In this document: in pieces, positions 49,812 through 58,713 of the stretch
Position numbering within the stretch: position 1 is the stretch's first letter
Layout of the letters: every line of letters begins with the position of its first letter
DNA from: Thalassovita mediterranea
GTDB taxonomy: Bacteria > Pseudomonadota > Alphaproteobacteria > Caulobacterales > Hyphomonadaceae
Assembly (NCBI GenBank): GCA_019448215.1
Contig: CP080408.1
Location: 1,674,001 to 1,738,000, forward strand
Reading direction: 5' to 3'
DNA: 64,000 nt
Position numbers and translations under genes: made by a program
Notes under the pieces: generated by a model
The model's input: only the letters and a program-made list of their open reading frames with translations
What the model was told of the DNA's origin: nothing
Database searches by the model: none

Positions 49812-50170
49812 TTCTTCAGTTCCCCCAGAAGTGCTTCAAGTTCAGCAATGTCTTCGGCGCTGAGCCCTTTGCCGTCGGCGAGGTGCGCCACCAGCGGGGC
49901 AGCGCGTCCTCCAAACATGCGGTCGACAAACTGGCGCGCTTCCTTGCGGCGATAGTCACCGCGCTTGACCAGTGGCCGGTAGAGATAGCGGCGGCCTTCA
50001 GCCTCGGTCGCGAGCGCGCCCTTTTCGACAAGGCGGCCGAGCATGGTCTTGATGGTCCGGATGTTCCAGCTCTTGTCGGAAGCAAGGACGTCCGCAATCT
50101 CGGCAGCACCGATTCCGGGCTGGTCCCACAGGACATTCATGATTTCGAGTTCGGCAGGCGCGATCTGCAT
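49808..50170 (-). CDS. BlaI/MecI/CopY family repressor
   Basis: 120 residues. N-terminal winged helix (residues 1-75): IAPAELEIMNVLWDQPGIGA, AEIADVLASDKSWNIRTIKT with MLGRLVEKGALATEAEGRRY and LYRPLV, all family hallmarks. The C-terminal half (about 80-120) is the dimerisation part. Cleavage of the repressor by its partner protease releases expression in staphylococcal systems; the M56 protease encoded 4 bases downstream is the likely partner. Two operator-like repeats cover its promoter. Confidence 0.92.
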   Translation of the reverse strand: MQIAPAELEIMNVLWDQPGIGAAEIADVLASDKSWNIRTIKTMLGRLVEKGALATEAEGRRYLYRPLVKRGDYRRKEARQFVDRMFGGRAAPLVAHLADGKGLSAEDIAELEALLGELKK

Positions 50171-50185
50171 GATACAGCCTCTTTT

Positions 50186-50230
50186 GATTACGGATGTAGT
50201 CGATATTCCTGATTACAGTTGTGGTCAATA
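50186..50230 (-). promoter_or_regulatory. BlaI-type operator pair over the repressor promoter
   Basis: GATTACGGATGTAGTCGATA (50186-50205) and GATTACAGTTGTGGTCAATA (50211-50230) are 20-base copies at a 25-base interval. They share GATTAC-N3-TGT-N-GTC-N-ATA. BlaI/MecI operators typically hold TACA/TGTA half-sites, and both copies resemble that form. On the minus strand TTGACC and a 17-bp spaced TATCGA (-10-like) are embedded within the sites, placing them over the promoter of the BlaI-M56 operon. Confidence 0.72.
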
Positions 50231-50345
50231 GAAAAATTATGACAATTGCAAGGCAGGGGGCGCCGTGCGCAGGGTAGGCCCAATCGGGGCATATGGACGC
50301 CTTCTCAATGGTGACGCAGTGCGCGAAGCAGCCTATGGTCCGATC

Positions 50346-51041
50346 ATGTCAGACGATGAAGTCCCGCAGAAATCAGGCGAGCCCATAGCCGGGTCGAAGG
50401 AAATAGGCGCGCTTGCGCACCTTTACCGCGCTGAAGTCTATCGTTCGACGATCTGGCGCCAGCGTCTCGACATGACGACGAACTGGGCCGTGGTCTCGAC
50501 CGGTATCGCCCTGTCCGTCAGCTTTGCAAGCGCAACCGCCTCGCCCTTGCCGATTGTTCTGGTGGGTATGCTGACGGTGATGTTCCTGTTCCTTGAGGCG
50601 CGCCGCTATCGCTACTTCATGGTCTGGAAGTTTCGCGCGCGCCTGCTCGAGCTTGCCGTGATGGTGCCGATCCTGCGCGGCCGGGGCGCCATGATCCCGC
50701 AGGACCGCGGCAGCGCGCTCTCAGACGATTACATCCACCCGCGCCATCGCATCTCATCCTTCCGGGCGATGGGGCAGAGGCTGCGGCGCAACTATCTCTG
50801 GATCTTCATTATCCAGTATGCGGCCTATCTCGCGAAAATCTGGATCCACCCGATCGAGGCCTCTTCCATCGAGCAGGCGCTGGAGCGCGCGCATATCGGC
50901 GCCATCCCGGGCTGGCTCGCCATTATCCTGGGCACGTGCCTGCTGATCTTCTTCATCACGCTTACCGCCTGGGCGTGGGTTTCGGAGAAGGCTGACAAGA
51001 CCAAGATGGCTGACTATCTCGATCCTGAGCCGGGTGTCTGA
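50346..51041 (+). CDS. DUF2270 membrane protein
   Basis: 231 residues if the ATG at 50346 is used; a GTG at 50265 gives 27 more residues of unlikely sequence. IGALAHLYRAEVYRSTIWRQ and LDMTTNWAVVSTGIALSVSF with EARRYRYFMVWKFRARLLE are DUF2270-like. Hydrophobic segments lie near 43-63, 75-93, 160-176 and 187-215. Function unknown; DUF2270 proteins are small multi-pass membrane proteins. It is divergent from the BlaI operon across 175 bp and might share its regulation, but that is not shown. Confidence 0.78.
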   Translation: MSDDEVPQKSGEPIAGSKEIGALAHLYRAEVYRSTIWRQRLDMTTNWAVVSTGIALSVSFASATASPLPIVLVGMLTVMFLFLEARRYRYFMVWKFRARLLELAVMVPILRGRGAMIPQDRGSALSDDYIHPRHRISSFRAMGQRLRRNYLWIFIIQYAAYLAKIWIHPIEASSIEQALERAHIGAIPGWLAIILGTCLLIFFITLTAWAWVSEKADKTKMADYLDPEPGV

Positions 51042-51272
51042 CACGCAGATTTGCTGCACTGCAGTGAATTCAGGTTGCGCTTTCTAGCGGAAGCCTTATC
51101 TCGACCCCCAGACGCCTCAGGCATCGATCTTGTGATCCGAGAGCCAGACAGCCCGGATCGAGCGACTTTCCCAACCGATCGTTGCCTTGACGAAAGCAAG
51201 TCCTGATCAGCGCAGAACCCGAACGCGGCAGACTGGTCTGCTGCGAGCAAGCCTATTGCGCCTCCGCGGAAG
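51042..51272. other. Gene-free space before the helicase gene
   Basis: 231 bp without a supported gene. No strong hairpin, repeat or clear promoter was found by eye. Confidence 0.4.
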
Positions 51273-52598
51273 ATGACCGCGGTCAGGCCACAACTGAAAG
51301 ATATTCTTTTGACCAATTTCAAAGACCTCGGCCTCGCCGAGCCTCTCCTTCGTGCACTCGCAACTGAAGGCTATGACCAGCCGACGCCAATTCAGGCGCA
51401 GGTCGTACCAGCCATGATGACGGGGCGCGACGTGCTGGGGACGGCGCAGACCGGCACCGGCAAGACGGCTGCCTTTACCCTGCCCATCCTTCACCGCCTG
51501 CTGGGTGTTGGTACGCGTCCGTCGCCAAAGACCTGCCGCGCGCTGATCCTGGCGCCAACGCGTGAGCTTGCTGCCCAGATTGCAGAGAGCGTTCGCGCCT
51601 ACGGCAAGCATGGCCATCTGTCTTCCACCGTTGTCGTTGGCGGCCTGAAGATTTCAAAGCAGATCCGCGCGCTGGAGCGCGGCGTCGACATTCTTGTCGC
51701 GACGCCGGGCCGCCTGCTGGACCTCAAATCGCAGAACGCCGTCCGGTTTGACGATATCCAGACCGTGGTTCTGGATGAAGCCGACCACATGATGGACATG
51801 GGCTTCCTGCCGCAGATCAAGAAAATCCTCCAGCAACTGCCCAAGGAGCGCCAGACCGCGCTTCTGTCCGCGACCATGCCGAAGGATATTCGCGCGCTTG
51901 CAGACCAGTTCCTGAACGATCCTGTGAACGTTGCCGTCGCGCAGGTGTCGAAGCCCGTGGACCGGATCGATCAGACCGTCCGCTTTGTGCCGCATACGCA
52001 GAAGCGCGATATCCTCGTCGATATCCTCCGGGACAAGAAGGTCGAGAGCGCCATCGTCTTCACGCGGACCAAGCGCGGTGCCGACCGTGTTGCCCGCCAT
52101 CTGGAGCAGGCAGGCCTCGCCTCTGCGGCGATCCATGGAAACAAGAGCCAGAACCAGCGCATCAAGGCGCTCGACGCCTTCAAGAACCGCAAGCTTCTCG
52201 TGCTTGTGGCGACGGATATCGCAGCCCGCGGCATCGACATCGACCAGGTCAGCCACGTCGTAAACTATGAGCTGCCCAACGTGCCGGAATCATATGTCCA
52301 CCGCATTGGCCGCACGGCGCGCGCGGGTGAGAGCGGCACGGCGATCTCGCTTTGCGACGGCGAGGAGCGCAAGCTGCTCCGCGACATCGAAAAGCTGATC
52401 GGGTCCAAGATCCCGACCGAAGGCATAGTGCCTGAGTTCAACGAACAGGGCGGCGGAAGCGAGCGCAAGAATTTCGATCCGACTCGCGGCGGTGAGCGGG
52501 CGAAACGCAAGCCTCGCTCGCGCAACCGGAACCGCAATCGCGGCAATGGTGGAAACGCCAGTCAGGGCCGGCAAAAGCAAAGCAGCGCGTCCTCTTGA
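51273..52598 (+). CDS. DEAD-box RNA helicase (RhlE-like)
   Basis: 441 residues from the ATG at 51273; a TTG at 51309 (giving MTNFKDLGLAEPLLRAL) is a strong alternative, since related proteins start there. Q motif YDQPTPIQAQVVPAMM, Walker A AQTGTGKTAAF, Walker B DEADHMMDMGF, SAT in LLSATMPKD, and the ARGIDIDQVSHVVNYELPN and HRIGRTARAG motifs of domain 2 are all present. The C-terminal tail is Arg/Asn/Gly-rich (RKPRSRNRNRNRGNGGN), typical of RhlE-type cold-shock and ribosome-assembly helicases. It lies just upstream of rpsD. Confidence 0.94.
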   Translation: MTAVRPQLKDILLTNFKDLGLAEPLLRALATEGYDQPTPIQAQVVPAMMTGRDVLGTAQTGTGKTAAFTLPILHRLLGVGTRPSPKTCRALILAPTRELAAQIAESVRAYGKHGHLSSTVVVGGLKISKQIRALERGVDILVATPGRLLDLKSQNAVRFDDIQTVVLDEADHMMDMGFLPQIKKILQQLPKERQTALLSATMPKDIRALADQFLNDPVNVAVAQVSKPVDRIDQTVRFVPHTQKRDILVDILRDKKVESAIVFTRTKRGADRVARHLEQAGLASAAIHGNKSQNQRIKALDAFKNRKLLVLVATDIAARGIDIDQVSHVVNYELPNVPESYVHRIGRTARAGESGTAISLCDGEERKLLRDIEKLIGSKIPTEGIVPEFNEQGGGSERKNFDPTRGGERAKRKPRSRNRNRNRGNGGNASQGRQKQSSASS

Positions 52599-52719
52599 CC
52601 TGACGGGGCTTTTCGCATTTAACCCGCGCCTTCAGGACGGGATGGTGTGGCGCCGCCGTTGTAATCGTGAAGCTCGTTAGGGACGCTTCACCGGCCCACG
52701 TCGTAAAAGGAAGACTACC

Positions 52720-53337
52720 ATGTCACGTCGTCACTCGACGAAGTACAAGATCGACCGCCGCGTCGGTGAAAACATCTGGGGCCGCCCCAAATCACCAGTC
52801 AACAAGCGTCCGACCAAGCCAGGCCAGCACGGCCAGGGCCGCCGTCAGAAGACGTCTGACTATGGTCTTCAGCTCATGGCGAAGCAGAAGCTGAAGTTCC
52901 ACTATGGCGACATCACCGAGAAGCAGTTCCGCCGCACCTATGACGAAGCAAACCGTCAAAAGGGCAACACGGCAGAGAACCTGATCGGCCTGCTCGAATG
53001 CCGTCTTGAGGCTTTTGTCTACCGCGCGAAATTCGTGCCGACCATTTTTGCTGCCCGTCAGTTCGTCAATCACGGCCACGTCAAAGTGAACGGTGTGAAA
53101 ACGAACATCGGCTCCTACCGTCTGAAGCCGGGCGACGTTGTCGAAATCCGCGAGAAGTCGCGCAACATGGCACTGGTGCTCGAAGCACTGGGTTCGCCAG
53201 AGCGTGATATCCCGGAGTACATTGAAGTCGATCCGAAGGCGATGACCGCAACGCTGGTCCGCGTTCCTGAGCTCATTGACGTGCCTTACGCCGTCAAGAT
53301 GGAACCAGCTCAGGTGGTCGAATTCTATTCGTCCTAA
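52720..53337 (+). CDS. rpsD: 30S ribosomal protein S4
   Basis: 205 residues, standard length. Starts [20 protein letters not shown], with [20 protein letters not shown] and [20 protein letters not shown], and the S4 RNA-binding domain [40 protein letters not shown]. It binds 16S rRNA and nucleates the 30S body. The gene stands alone here rather than in the alpha operon with rpsK/rpoA, a usual arrangement in alphaproteobacteria. GGAAGACTACC precedes the ATG. Confidence 0.97.
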   Translation: MSRRHSTKYKIDRRVGENIWGRPKSPVNKRPTKPGQHGQGRRQKTSDYGLQLMAKQKLKFHYGDITEKQFRRTYDEANRQKGNTAENLIGLLECRLEAFVYRAKFVPTIFAARQFVNHGHVKVNGVKTNIGSYRLKPGDVVEIREKSRNMALVLEALGSPERDIPEYIEVDPKAMTATLVRVPELIDVPYAVKMEPAQVVEFYSS

Positions 53338-53366
53338 GCCGTTTCAGGCACTTGAAGTTACGATCA

Positions 53367-53390
53367 AGCCGCGCTCCTCTGGGCGCGGCT
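53367..53390 (+). terminator. Terminator after rpsD
   Basis: AGCCGCGC (53367-53374) pairs with GCGCGGCT (53383-53390), followed by TTTTCTTT. Confidence 0.88.
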
Positions 53391-53421
53391 TTTTCTTTGA
53401 CCGGAATGTAGGAGACCCCTG

Positions 53422-54249
53422 ATGTCGTCACCAGAAATCGAGGAGGTCCGTCAGCGTTTCCTGGCTGCGCCGGGGCAGGGCTTTGATCTCTCATCGCGCG
53501 ATAGCGGCGACCGGGCGCTCTTCCCTGACAAGAAGCATGCCCGCAAGCAGCTGGAGACCGACGCTGCGGCTATCGATGAGCTTCAGGACCTGCTCTACGC
53601 CTCGCAGAAGCGCGCGCTACTTGTCGTTCTGCAGGGCATGGATACGTCAGGCAAAAGCGGTGTGATCCGGCATGTCTTTGCGCAGACCTCACCGCTCGGC
53701 GTGAAAGTGAAAGCCTTCAAGGCACCGAGCAAGGAAGAGCTGGCTCACGATTATCTCTGGCGCGTGCATGAGGCGGTGCCGCCCAAAGGCTTCATCGGCA
53801 TCTTTGATCGCTCACACTATGAGGATGTGCTGGTCGTCAAAGTGCGAAACTTCGCGCCTGCCGACATGGTCGAGCAGCGCTATGAGCAGATCAACCAGTT
53901 CGAGAAGCTGCTGAGTGAGAATGGCGTCACCATTCTGAAGTTCATGCTCCACGTTGGCCATGAGGAGCAGGGCATACGCCTCAAGGAACGCGTGACCGAG
54001 CCGCACAAGCGCTGGAAGTTCAATCCGGGTGACCTTGATGACCGCAAGCTCTGGCCGCAATTCATGGATGCTTACGAGACGATGGTGGACCGATGCTCGA
54101 CGCCGTGGGCGCCGTGGTATGTGATCCCGTCTGACAGCCGCACCCGCCGGAATGCGGCCATCGCGCGTATCGTGCGCGGCACGCTTGAAGACATGAAGCT
54201 GGATTGGCCGCAGCTGGAGCTTCGCGCCGAGGATTATGATTTCAGCTAG
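53422..54249 (+). CDS. ppk2: Polyphosphate kinase 2
   Basis: 275 residues. PPK2-family nucleotide-polyphosphate transferase. Walker A-like LQGMDTSGKSGVIRHVFAQT (GxxxxGK), Walker B and lid regions FIGIFDRSHYEDVLVVKVR, and HVGHEEQGIRLKERVTEPHK with WKFNPGDLDDRKLWPQFMDA are the conserved blocks. The length is near that of class III-type PPK2 enzymes that phosphorylate AMP or ADP with polyphosphate; the class cannot be fixed here. GGAGACCCCTG leads into the ATG. Confidence 0.93.
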   Translation: MSSPEIEEVRQRFLAAPGQGFDLSSRDSGDRALFPDKKHARKQLETDAAAIDELQDLLYASQKRALLVVLQGMDTSGKSGVIRHVFAQTSPLGVKVKAFKAPSKEELAHDYLWRVHEAVPPKGFIGIFDRSHYEDVLVVKVRNFAPADMVEQRYEQINQFEKLLSENGVTILKFMLHVGHEEQGIRLKERVTEPHKRWKFNPGDLDDRKLWPQFMDAYETMVDRCSTPWAPWYVIPSDSRTRRNAAIARIVRGTLEDMKLDWPQLELRAEDYDFS

Positions 54250-54280
54250 GCGGGTCCTGATTCCCGGACCACAAAAGAAA

Positions 54281-54304
54281 GAGGCCTTCCAGATGGAAGG
54301 CCTC
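54281..54304 (-). terminator. Terminator after the DUF2807 gene
   Basis: GAGGCCTTCC (54281-54290), loop AGAT, GGAAGGCCTC (54295-54304). On the minus strand it is followed by TTTCTTTTG, matching the end of the DUF2807 transcript; it also lies after the plus-strand ppk2 stop. Confidence 0.85.
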
Positions 54305-54330
54305 TCGCATTCCCCGGGGTGGGACCGGGG

Positions 54331-55026
54331 TCAGCTGACGACGCGGACAGATCCGCCGGACGATTTCTCGACCGACACGTCACCTGCGCCGCCGAAAGCT
54401 CTCACGCTGCCGCCGCTGGACGCGTCTGCACGCACGCTCTGACTGGCGTGAGCGTCGATTGACGCGCCTGAGGAAACGTCAGCCGTCAGGCGCTCACAGA
54501 TGAGGTCCCCTGCATCGAGATTCGCACCAGAGGAGGCGTCGGCATCAATGGTCGTGCACGTGCCGGCGATTTCCATGCTGGCGCCGCTGGAGGCCTGGGC
54601 GATCACGGTTTCAGCGTTGATGCCGCGGATCTCCACGTCTGCGCCTGAGGAAACCTCGACATTGGCGCGTGGGCCAGAGAGGCCATCGCCAGAGACGCTG
54701 GAGCCGGATGAGGCTTCAATCGAATTGAGGGATGGTACGCCAACGGTGACCGTGTATGGCGCGCGGCGACGGCCCCAGCCCATTTTGCGCGGGCGTTTCA
54801 GGACGAGTTCGCCGCCCTTTGATTCCACGATGATGTCGCTGAAATCGCCGTCCTTGTTTTCGACGCTGACTGACTTGGCCGTGCCTGTTTCATAGATCAC
54901 TTCGATACCTGCGGAGACGTCGATACCTTCGAAATTGCCGACGTCGTAAGTGCGGGTTTCGGCGAGTGCGGGCAGGGCAGAGGCGGTGCTGAGGGCGATG
55001 GCGGCGATGGCAATGCGGCGGGTCAT
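54331..55026 (-). CDS. DUF2807 (head GIN) beta-helix protein
   Basis: 231 residues from the ATG at 55026, where a signal peptide begins (RRIAIAAIALSTASALPALA); a longer upstream reading frame is rejected. After ETRTYDVGNFEGIDVSAGIE the chain is mostly repeats of SSGA/SSGS/SSGG at a 12-20-residue spacing (IEASSGSSVSG, VEVSSGADVEI, AQASSGASMEI, ADASSGANLDA, ADVSSGASIDA, ADASSGGSVRA), the mark of the DUF2807 beta-helix. Such proteins are probably exported adhesin-like or envelope-stress proteins. It is divergent from a small lipoprotein gene with an AT-rich promoter region between them. Confidence 0.87.
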   Translation of the reverse strand: MTRRIAIAAIALSTASALPALAETRTYDVGNFEGIDVSAGIEVIYETGTAKSVSVENKDGDFSDIIVESKGGELVLKRPRKMGWGRRRAPYTVTVGVPSLNSIEASSGSSVSGDGLSGPRANVEVSSGADVEIRGINAETVIAQASSGASMEIAGTCTTIDADASSGANLDAGDLICERLTADVSSGASIDAHASQSVRADASSGGSVRAFGGAGDVSVEKSSGGSVRVVS

Positions 55027-55134
55027 TTGGTGGTCCTGTCTGACTTCTGTGTGGGCTGGCGAACTATTCGCTTGACTCTTGATTATCGAAAAACAATACG
55101 AATAATTATCGCAAGTCAATAAGGAATTTTCGAA
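55027..55134. promoter_or_regulatory. AT-rich divergent promoter region
   Basis: Within 108 bp there are TTGACT at 55072-55077 on the plus strand and TTGACT on the minus strand (AGTCAA at 55114-55119), facing each other. AATAAT and ATTATCG repeats lie between them. Exact -10 elements are uncertain. The two genes' promoters appear to overlap, which would let one affect the other. Confidence 0.5.
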
Positions 55135-55518
55135 ATGAAACTCAACAACGCCCTTCGCCTGTCCATCGCGGCTGCTGGTGCCGCCCTTTTTCTGGGCGGC
55201 TGCGTGATCGTCGATGCCGATGAACATGTCCGCGCGGACTGGGGCGGCGACCGCTCCTATGGTGAGCTTATGGGCGCCGATGTGAGCAATGGGATCATCA
55301 CCGCCCGCGTGACGTCGAATGGCTGCACGACCAAGGATTTCATCGGTGCAGACGTAGACAAGACGGGCGACAACCGCTTCTCCGTCGGCTTCTACCGCGA
55401 GCGTCAGGACTATTGCGAAGCCTATGTGCCTGAAGGCGTTGAGCTGAGCTGGACGTTCGAAGAGCTCGGCATTCCGCAGGACGCTGCCGTCCGCATCCGC
55501 AACGATATCAGCAACTAG
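55135..55518 (+). CDS. Hypothetical small lipoprotein
   Basis: 127 residues. The signal ends in a lipobox (LFLGGC, Cys near 23). The mature part is compact with two Cys in SNGCTTKDF and RQDYCEAYV, which could bond, and an acidic C-terminal half. It starts VIVDADEHVRADWGGDRSYG. No family recognised. AGGA lies before the ATG. It is divergent from the DUF2807 gene and may respond to the same signal. Confidence 0.72.
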   Translation: MKLNNALRLSIAAAGAALFLGGCVIVDADEHVRADWGGDRSYGELMGADVSNGIITARVTSNGCTTKDFIGADVDKTGDNRFSVGFYRERQDYCEAYVPEGVELSWTFEELGIPQDAAVRIRNDISN

Positions 55519-55542
55519 GCTGGAATGCCTTAGGCCATAAGG

Positions 55543-55578
55543 CGCCCTCGTCCTTCGACTTCGCTCAGGATGAGGGCG
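55543..55578. repeat. Dispersed palindrome, third copy
   Basis: CGCCCTCGTCCTTCGAC-TTC-GCTCAGGATGAGGGCG has the same arms as 20171-20205 with a slightly longer loop. It lies between convergent genes. Confidence 0.8.
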
Positions 55579-55595
55579 GTTTTGGTCCGCCCGGT

Positions 55596-56951
55596 CTAGG
55601 CTGGTTCGCCGTAGAGGTCGTATTCGTCGGCGTCCGTGATACGGGCGCTGACGATGTCGCCTGGTTTCAGGTGGCGGGCATTGTCGAGATAGACCATGCC
55701 ATCGACTTCCGGCGCGTCGGCCTTGGTGCGGGCGAACATTTCGCCATCGGCTTCGCCCGGTCCGTCGATGATGACGTCCTGAACCGTGCCCACCTGCGCT
55801 TCGGCGCGCTCAGCTGAGATGGCTGCCTGCACGGCCATGAAGCGGTGCCAGCGTTCTTCCTTGACCTCTTCAGGCACATGACCCGGCAGGTCGCGGCTCT
55901 CGGCGTGCTGGACGTTTTCGTATTTGAAGCAGCCAGCCCGGTCGATCTTCGCCTCGCGGATAAAGTCGAGCAGGATCTCGAAATCTTCCTCAGTCTCACC
56001 GGGAAAGCCGACGATGAAGGTCGAGCGGATCGTCATGCCCGGCACATCGCGGCGCCATTGCTGGATACGCTCCAGCACGCGGTCCTGCTTGGCAGGGCGC
56101 TTCATCGCTTTCAGCACATTGGCCGAAGCATGTTGGAACGGGATGTCGAGATAGGGAAGGATGGTCCCGTCAGCCATCAGCGGGATGACTTTGTCGACAT
56201 GCGGGTAGGGGTAGACATAGTGCATCCGCACCCAGGCGCCGAGTGAGCCCAAGCCGCGCGCCAAGTCGAGGAAGCGCGTGTCATACTCTTCGCCCTTCCA
56301 CATCTGCGGCGCGTATTTCACGTCGAGGCCATAGGCGGAGGTGTCCTGGCTGATGACGAGAAGTTCGTTCACGCCGGCGCGGACAAGCTGCTCAGCCTCC
56401 GTCAGCACATGGTGGATCGGGCGGGAGACGAGGTCACCGCGCAGCTTCGGGATGATGCAGAAGCTGCAGCGATTATTACAGCCCTCTGAGATCTTGAGGT
56501 ACGAATAGTGGCGCGGGGTGAGCTTCAGGCCGGTTTCCGGCACGAGGTCGGTATAGGCATTGGCCGGCGGAGTCAGGTGCGTATGCACCGCGTCCATGAC
56601 CTGCTCATACTGGTGCGGACCGGTGACGGCGAGCACTTTGGGGTGCGCCTTCTGGATCACCTCGGGTTCTGCGCCAAGGCAGCCGGTCACGATGACCTTG
56701 CCATTTGCCTCGATCGCTTCGCCGATGGCCTCAAGGCTCTCATCGCGCGCACTGTCCAGAAAGCCGCACGTATTCACGAGGACAAGATCTGCGCCGGCAT
56801 AGTCCGGAGAGATCGCATAGCCCTCCGCGCGCAGGCGCGTGATGATGCGCTCTGAATCAACCAGTGCCTTCGGGCAGCCAAGCGAGACAATGCCTACTTT
56901 CGGCTGGGGCTTCACAGGCGCGATCGGCGGATTTTCCACAAGTGTGCTCAT
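55596..56951 (-). CDS. rimO: Ribosomal protein S12 methylthiotransferase RimO
   Basis: 451 residues. N-terminal UPF0004-type domain with [20 protein letters not shown] and [15 protein letters not shown] (cluster Cys). Radical-SAM motif [15 protein letters not shown] (CxxxCxxC). The central region [20 protein letters not shown] and [20 protein letters not shown] fit the enzyme, and a TRAM domain ends the chain ([20 protein letters not shown]). It methylthiolates Asp89 of S12. The start ATG gives the natural length. It is minus-strand and divergent from none; the alpha/beta hydrolase gene follows upstream. Confidence 0.96.
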   Translation of the reverse strand: MSTLVENPPIAPVKPQPKVGIVSLGCPKALVDSERIITRLRAEGYAISPDYAGADLVLVNTCGFLDSARDESLEAIGEAIEANGKVIVTGCLGAEPEVIQKAHPKVLAVTGPHQYEQVMDAVHTHLTPPANAYTDLVPETGLKLTPRHYSYLKISEGCNNRCSFCIIPKLRGDLVSRPIHHVLTEAEQLVRAGVNELLVISQDTSAYGLDVKYAPQMWKGEEYDTRFLDLARGLGSLGAWVRMHYVYPYPHVDKVIPLMADGTILPYLDIPFQHASANVLKAMKRPAKQDRVLERIQQWRRDVPGMTIRSTFIVGFPGETEEDFEILLDFIREAKIDRAGCFKYENVQHAESRDLPGHVPEEVKEERWHRFMAVQAAISAERAEAQVGTVQDVIIDGPGEADGEMFARTKADAPEVDGMVYLDNARHLKPGDIVSARITDADEYDLYGEPA

Positions 56952-57030
56952 GGGGCGCGCGTTTACCAGCGGCGGAGCTCAATGAAAAGCGTGATAGCGC
57001 GGTAGCGCAGCCTTATCCCGCAGCGAGCAT

Positions 57031-58113
57031 CTAGTCCGGCTGCTCTTCCAGAAACGCGACCAGTTCATCCTTCCAGATGGCTGCGGCCGTATGTGTGCCG
57101 TGGCCGCGGGTTTCTTCGCTGGCTGGAATGAGCACGAAGCGGGCGTTTGGCATTCGGGCGGCGAGGGCTTCAGGATCACCGAGGCCGGGCGGGTTGATGA
57201 AGTCGTCGGCCGAATTGATCCAGAGCACGGGCACCTCGATTTCAGAGAGGCGCGGCGCAGGGTTATAGGTGCGTGACGCATCGAACTGGTAGATCGTGTC
57301 ATTTGGATCGACGGCGCGGGCTCTCAGGCCTTCCTGCGAGGCGTGCAGGGCCTCAATCGCCGCCTCCCGCGTCGGGGCTTCAGCCTGAAGGCGGTAAGGG
57401 TTTCCACCCGCCAGGATAAGCGTGTTCGCATAGATGAGCTGGCCCGTTTCAAGGTCTGATGCGTCTTCGTAATTACCCGCGTCATAGTCAGGATCGTCCT
57501 CGAAGCCGTCGATGATCATCTGGCGGAACATGCGGTTTCGGCCAGCAATCTCGATGGCATTGCAGGCAAGCGGGACGAAGCGGTCTACGAAGCCGGGATA
57601 CTCAGGTCCCCAGACGAAGCTGTGCATGCAGCCCATGGAGGTGCCGATGATCATGTCGAGGCCATCGACGCCTGCGTCCTCTGTCAGCATGCGATACTGG
57701 GCGCGGACCATGTCGTCATAATCATAGCGCGGGAAATCCAGCCTCATGCCGTCGCTCGGCTTGGAGCTGTCGCCGTGGCCGAGATTGTCGGGCGAGATGA
57801 TGTAGGTGTCTGCAAGATCCAGCGGTTGGCCCGGGCCAAACAGCTCGTCGCCGAAGAGCGGACGCAGAAGGGAGGTGCCACTGCCGCCCGTCCCATGGAG
57901 AAGCATGACCGCATTCGTGATCTTGCCGTCGGCATCCCGTTCTGGTGTGCCGAGCGTATAATAAGTCATGGTGATCGGCATGGTTTCGCCGGTGCCGAAC
58001 TCAAAGTTGTCGAGTTGAGCGGTGTGCTTCTGCGCCTGCGCGGCCCAGTCTTCGGCACTGGCTGGCAGAGCAATCAATGCTGCAGCGAAGGTGATAGCGG
58101 AAAATAGTTTCAT
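57031..58113 (-). CDS. Exported alpha/beta hydrolase (homoserine acetyltransferase-like)
   Basis: 360 residues from the ATG at 58113 with GGGAG 8 bases upstream; a start 24 bases earlier is rejected. Signal peptide (1-20, KLFSAITFAAALIALPASA). The nucleophile elbow is DMIIGTSMGCMHSFVWGPEY (GxSxG). Catalytic Asp in LWINSADDFINPPG and His in GHGTHTAAAIWKDELVAFLE. The run MLLHGTGGSGTSLLRPLFGD gives the oxyanion turn. The fold resembles MetX-like acyltransferases, but the export signal suggests a hydrolase, perhaps on esters or lactones in the periplasm. Confidence 0.88.
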   Translation of the reverse strand: MKLFSAITFAAALIALPASAEDWAAQAQKHTAQLDNFEFGTGETMPITMTYYTLGTPERDADGKITNAVMLLHGTGGSGTSLLRPLFGDELFGPGQPLDLADTYIISPDNLGHGDSSKPSDGMRLDFPRYDYDDMVRAQYRMLTEDAGVDGLDMIIGTSMGCMHSFVWGPEYPGFVDRFVPLACNAIEIAGRNRMFRQMIIDGFEDDPDYDAGNYEDASDLETGQLIYANTLILAGGNPYRLQAEAPTREAAIEALHASQEGLRARAVDPNDTIYQFDASRTYNPAPRLSEIEVPVLWINSADDFINPPGLGDPEALAARMPNARFVLIPASEETRGHGTHTAAAIWKDELVAFLEEQPD

Positions 58114-58189
58114 CGGGCGCTCCCTGCTTGCCGGCATATCGTTGCAAGCAAACTAGCGGCCGCGCGCGGCGTGGCAACACAAACGAAAA

Positions 58190-58211
58190 GAGGCGCCGTC
58201 TCCGGCGCCTC
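58190..58211 (-). terminator. Terminator after grxD
   Basis: GAGGCGCCG (58190-58198) pairs with CGGCGCCTC (58203-58211); TTTTCGTTTG follows on the minus strand. Confidence 0.83.
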
Positions 58212-58240
58212 GATCCTGCTAATCTGAAGGATGGTGGGCC

Positions 58241-58576
58241 CTAGGCCGCTTCCATTTCGATGCCCTTTTCGGCCATGAACTCTTTCAGTTCACCGCTTTC
58301 GAACATCTCTTTGATGATGTCGCAGCCGCCGACGAATTCGCCTTTGACGTAAAGCTGCGGAATGGTCGGCCAGTCGGAATAGACCTTGATGCCTTCGCGG
58401 ATGGCCTGGTCTTCGAGCACGTTGGTGGCGGCGTAGTCGACGCCAAGATAGTCGAGAACCTGAACGACGACCGACGAGAAACCGCATTGCGGGAAGGTGG
58501 GCGTACCTTTCATGAAAAGCACCACATCGTTGCTCTTCACGGCCTTGTCGATGGCTTGCTGGACGTCGTCGCTCAT
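58241..58576 (-). CDS. grxD: Monothiol glutaredoxin GrxD
   Basis: 111 residues from the ATG at 58576, with GGAG 8 bases upstream; an in-frame start 90 bases earlier is rejected. The active-site motif is PQCGFSS (CGFS), preceded by NDVVLFMKGTPTFP. IPQLYVKGEFVGGCDIIKEM is the glutathione-binding region. GrxD-type proteins carry or transfer [2Fe-2S] clusters as dimers with BolA. BolA is not seen here, though alphaproteobacteria often keep it next to grxD. Confidence 0.95.
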   Translation of the reverse strand: MSDDVQQAIDKAVKSNDVVLFMKGTPTFPQCGFSSVVVQVLDYLGVDYAATNVLEDQAIREGIKVYSDWPTIPQLYVKGEFVGGCDIIKEMFESGELKEFMAEKGIEMEAA

Positions 58577-58713
58577 TCTCGTCTCCAATCGGAAATTCCC
58601 GTTAACTGCAGGGAATGTGTGGCGCACAGGCGCTTGCTTCAAGGCCTGCTCGCGCTCAGCATGCATGCTGTGGCCGGCCGTAGCAGCCGGCCCAGCAGCA
58701 GTAAGCGTCAGGC

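Noticed and set aside
55027-55227. N-terminal extension of the DUF2807 gene
   Set aside because: It would cross the AT-rich promoter region and the start of the divergent lipoprotein gene; the signal peptide begins at 55026.
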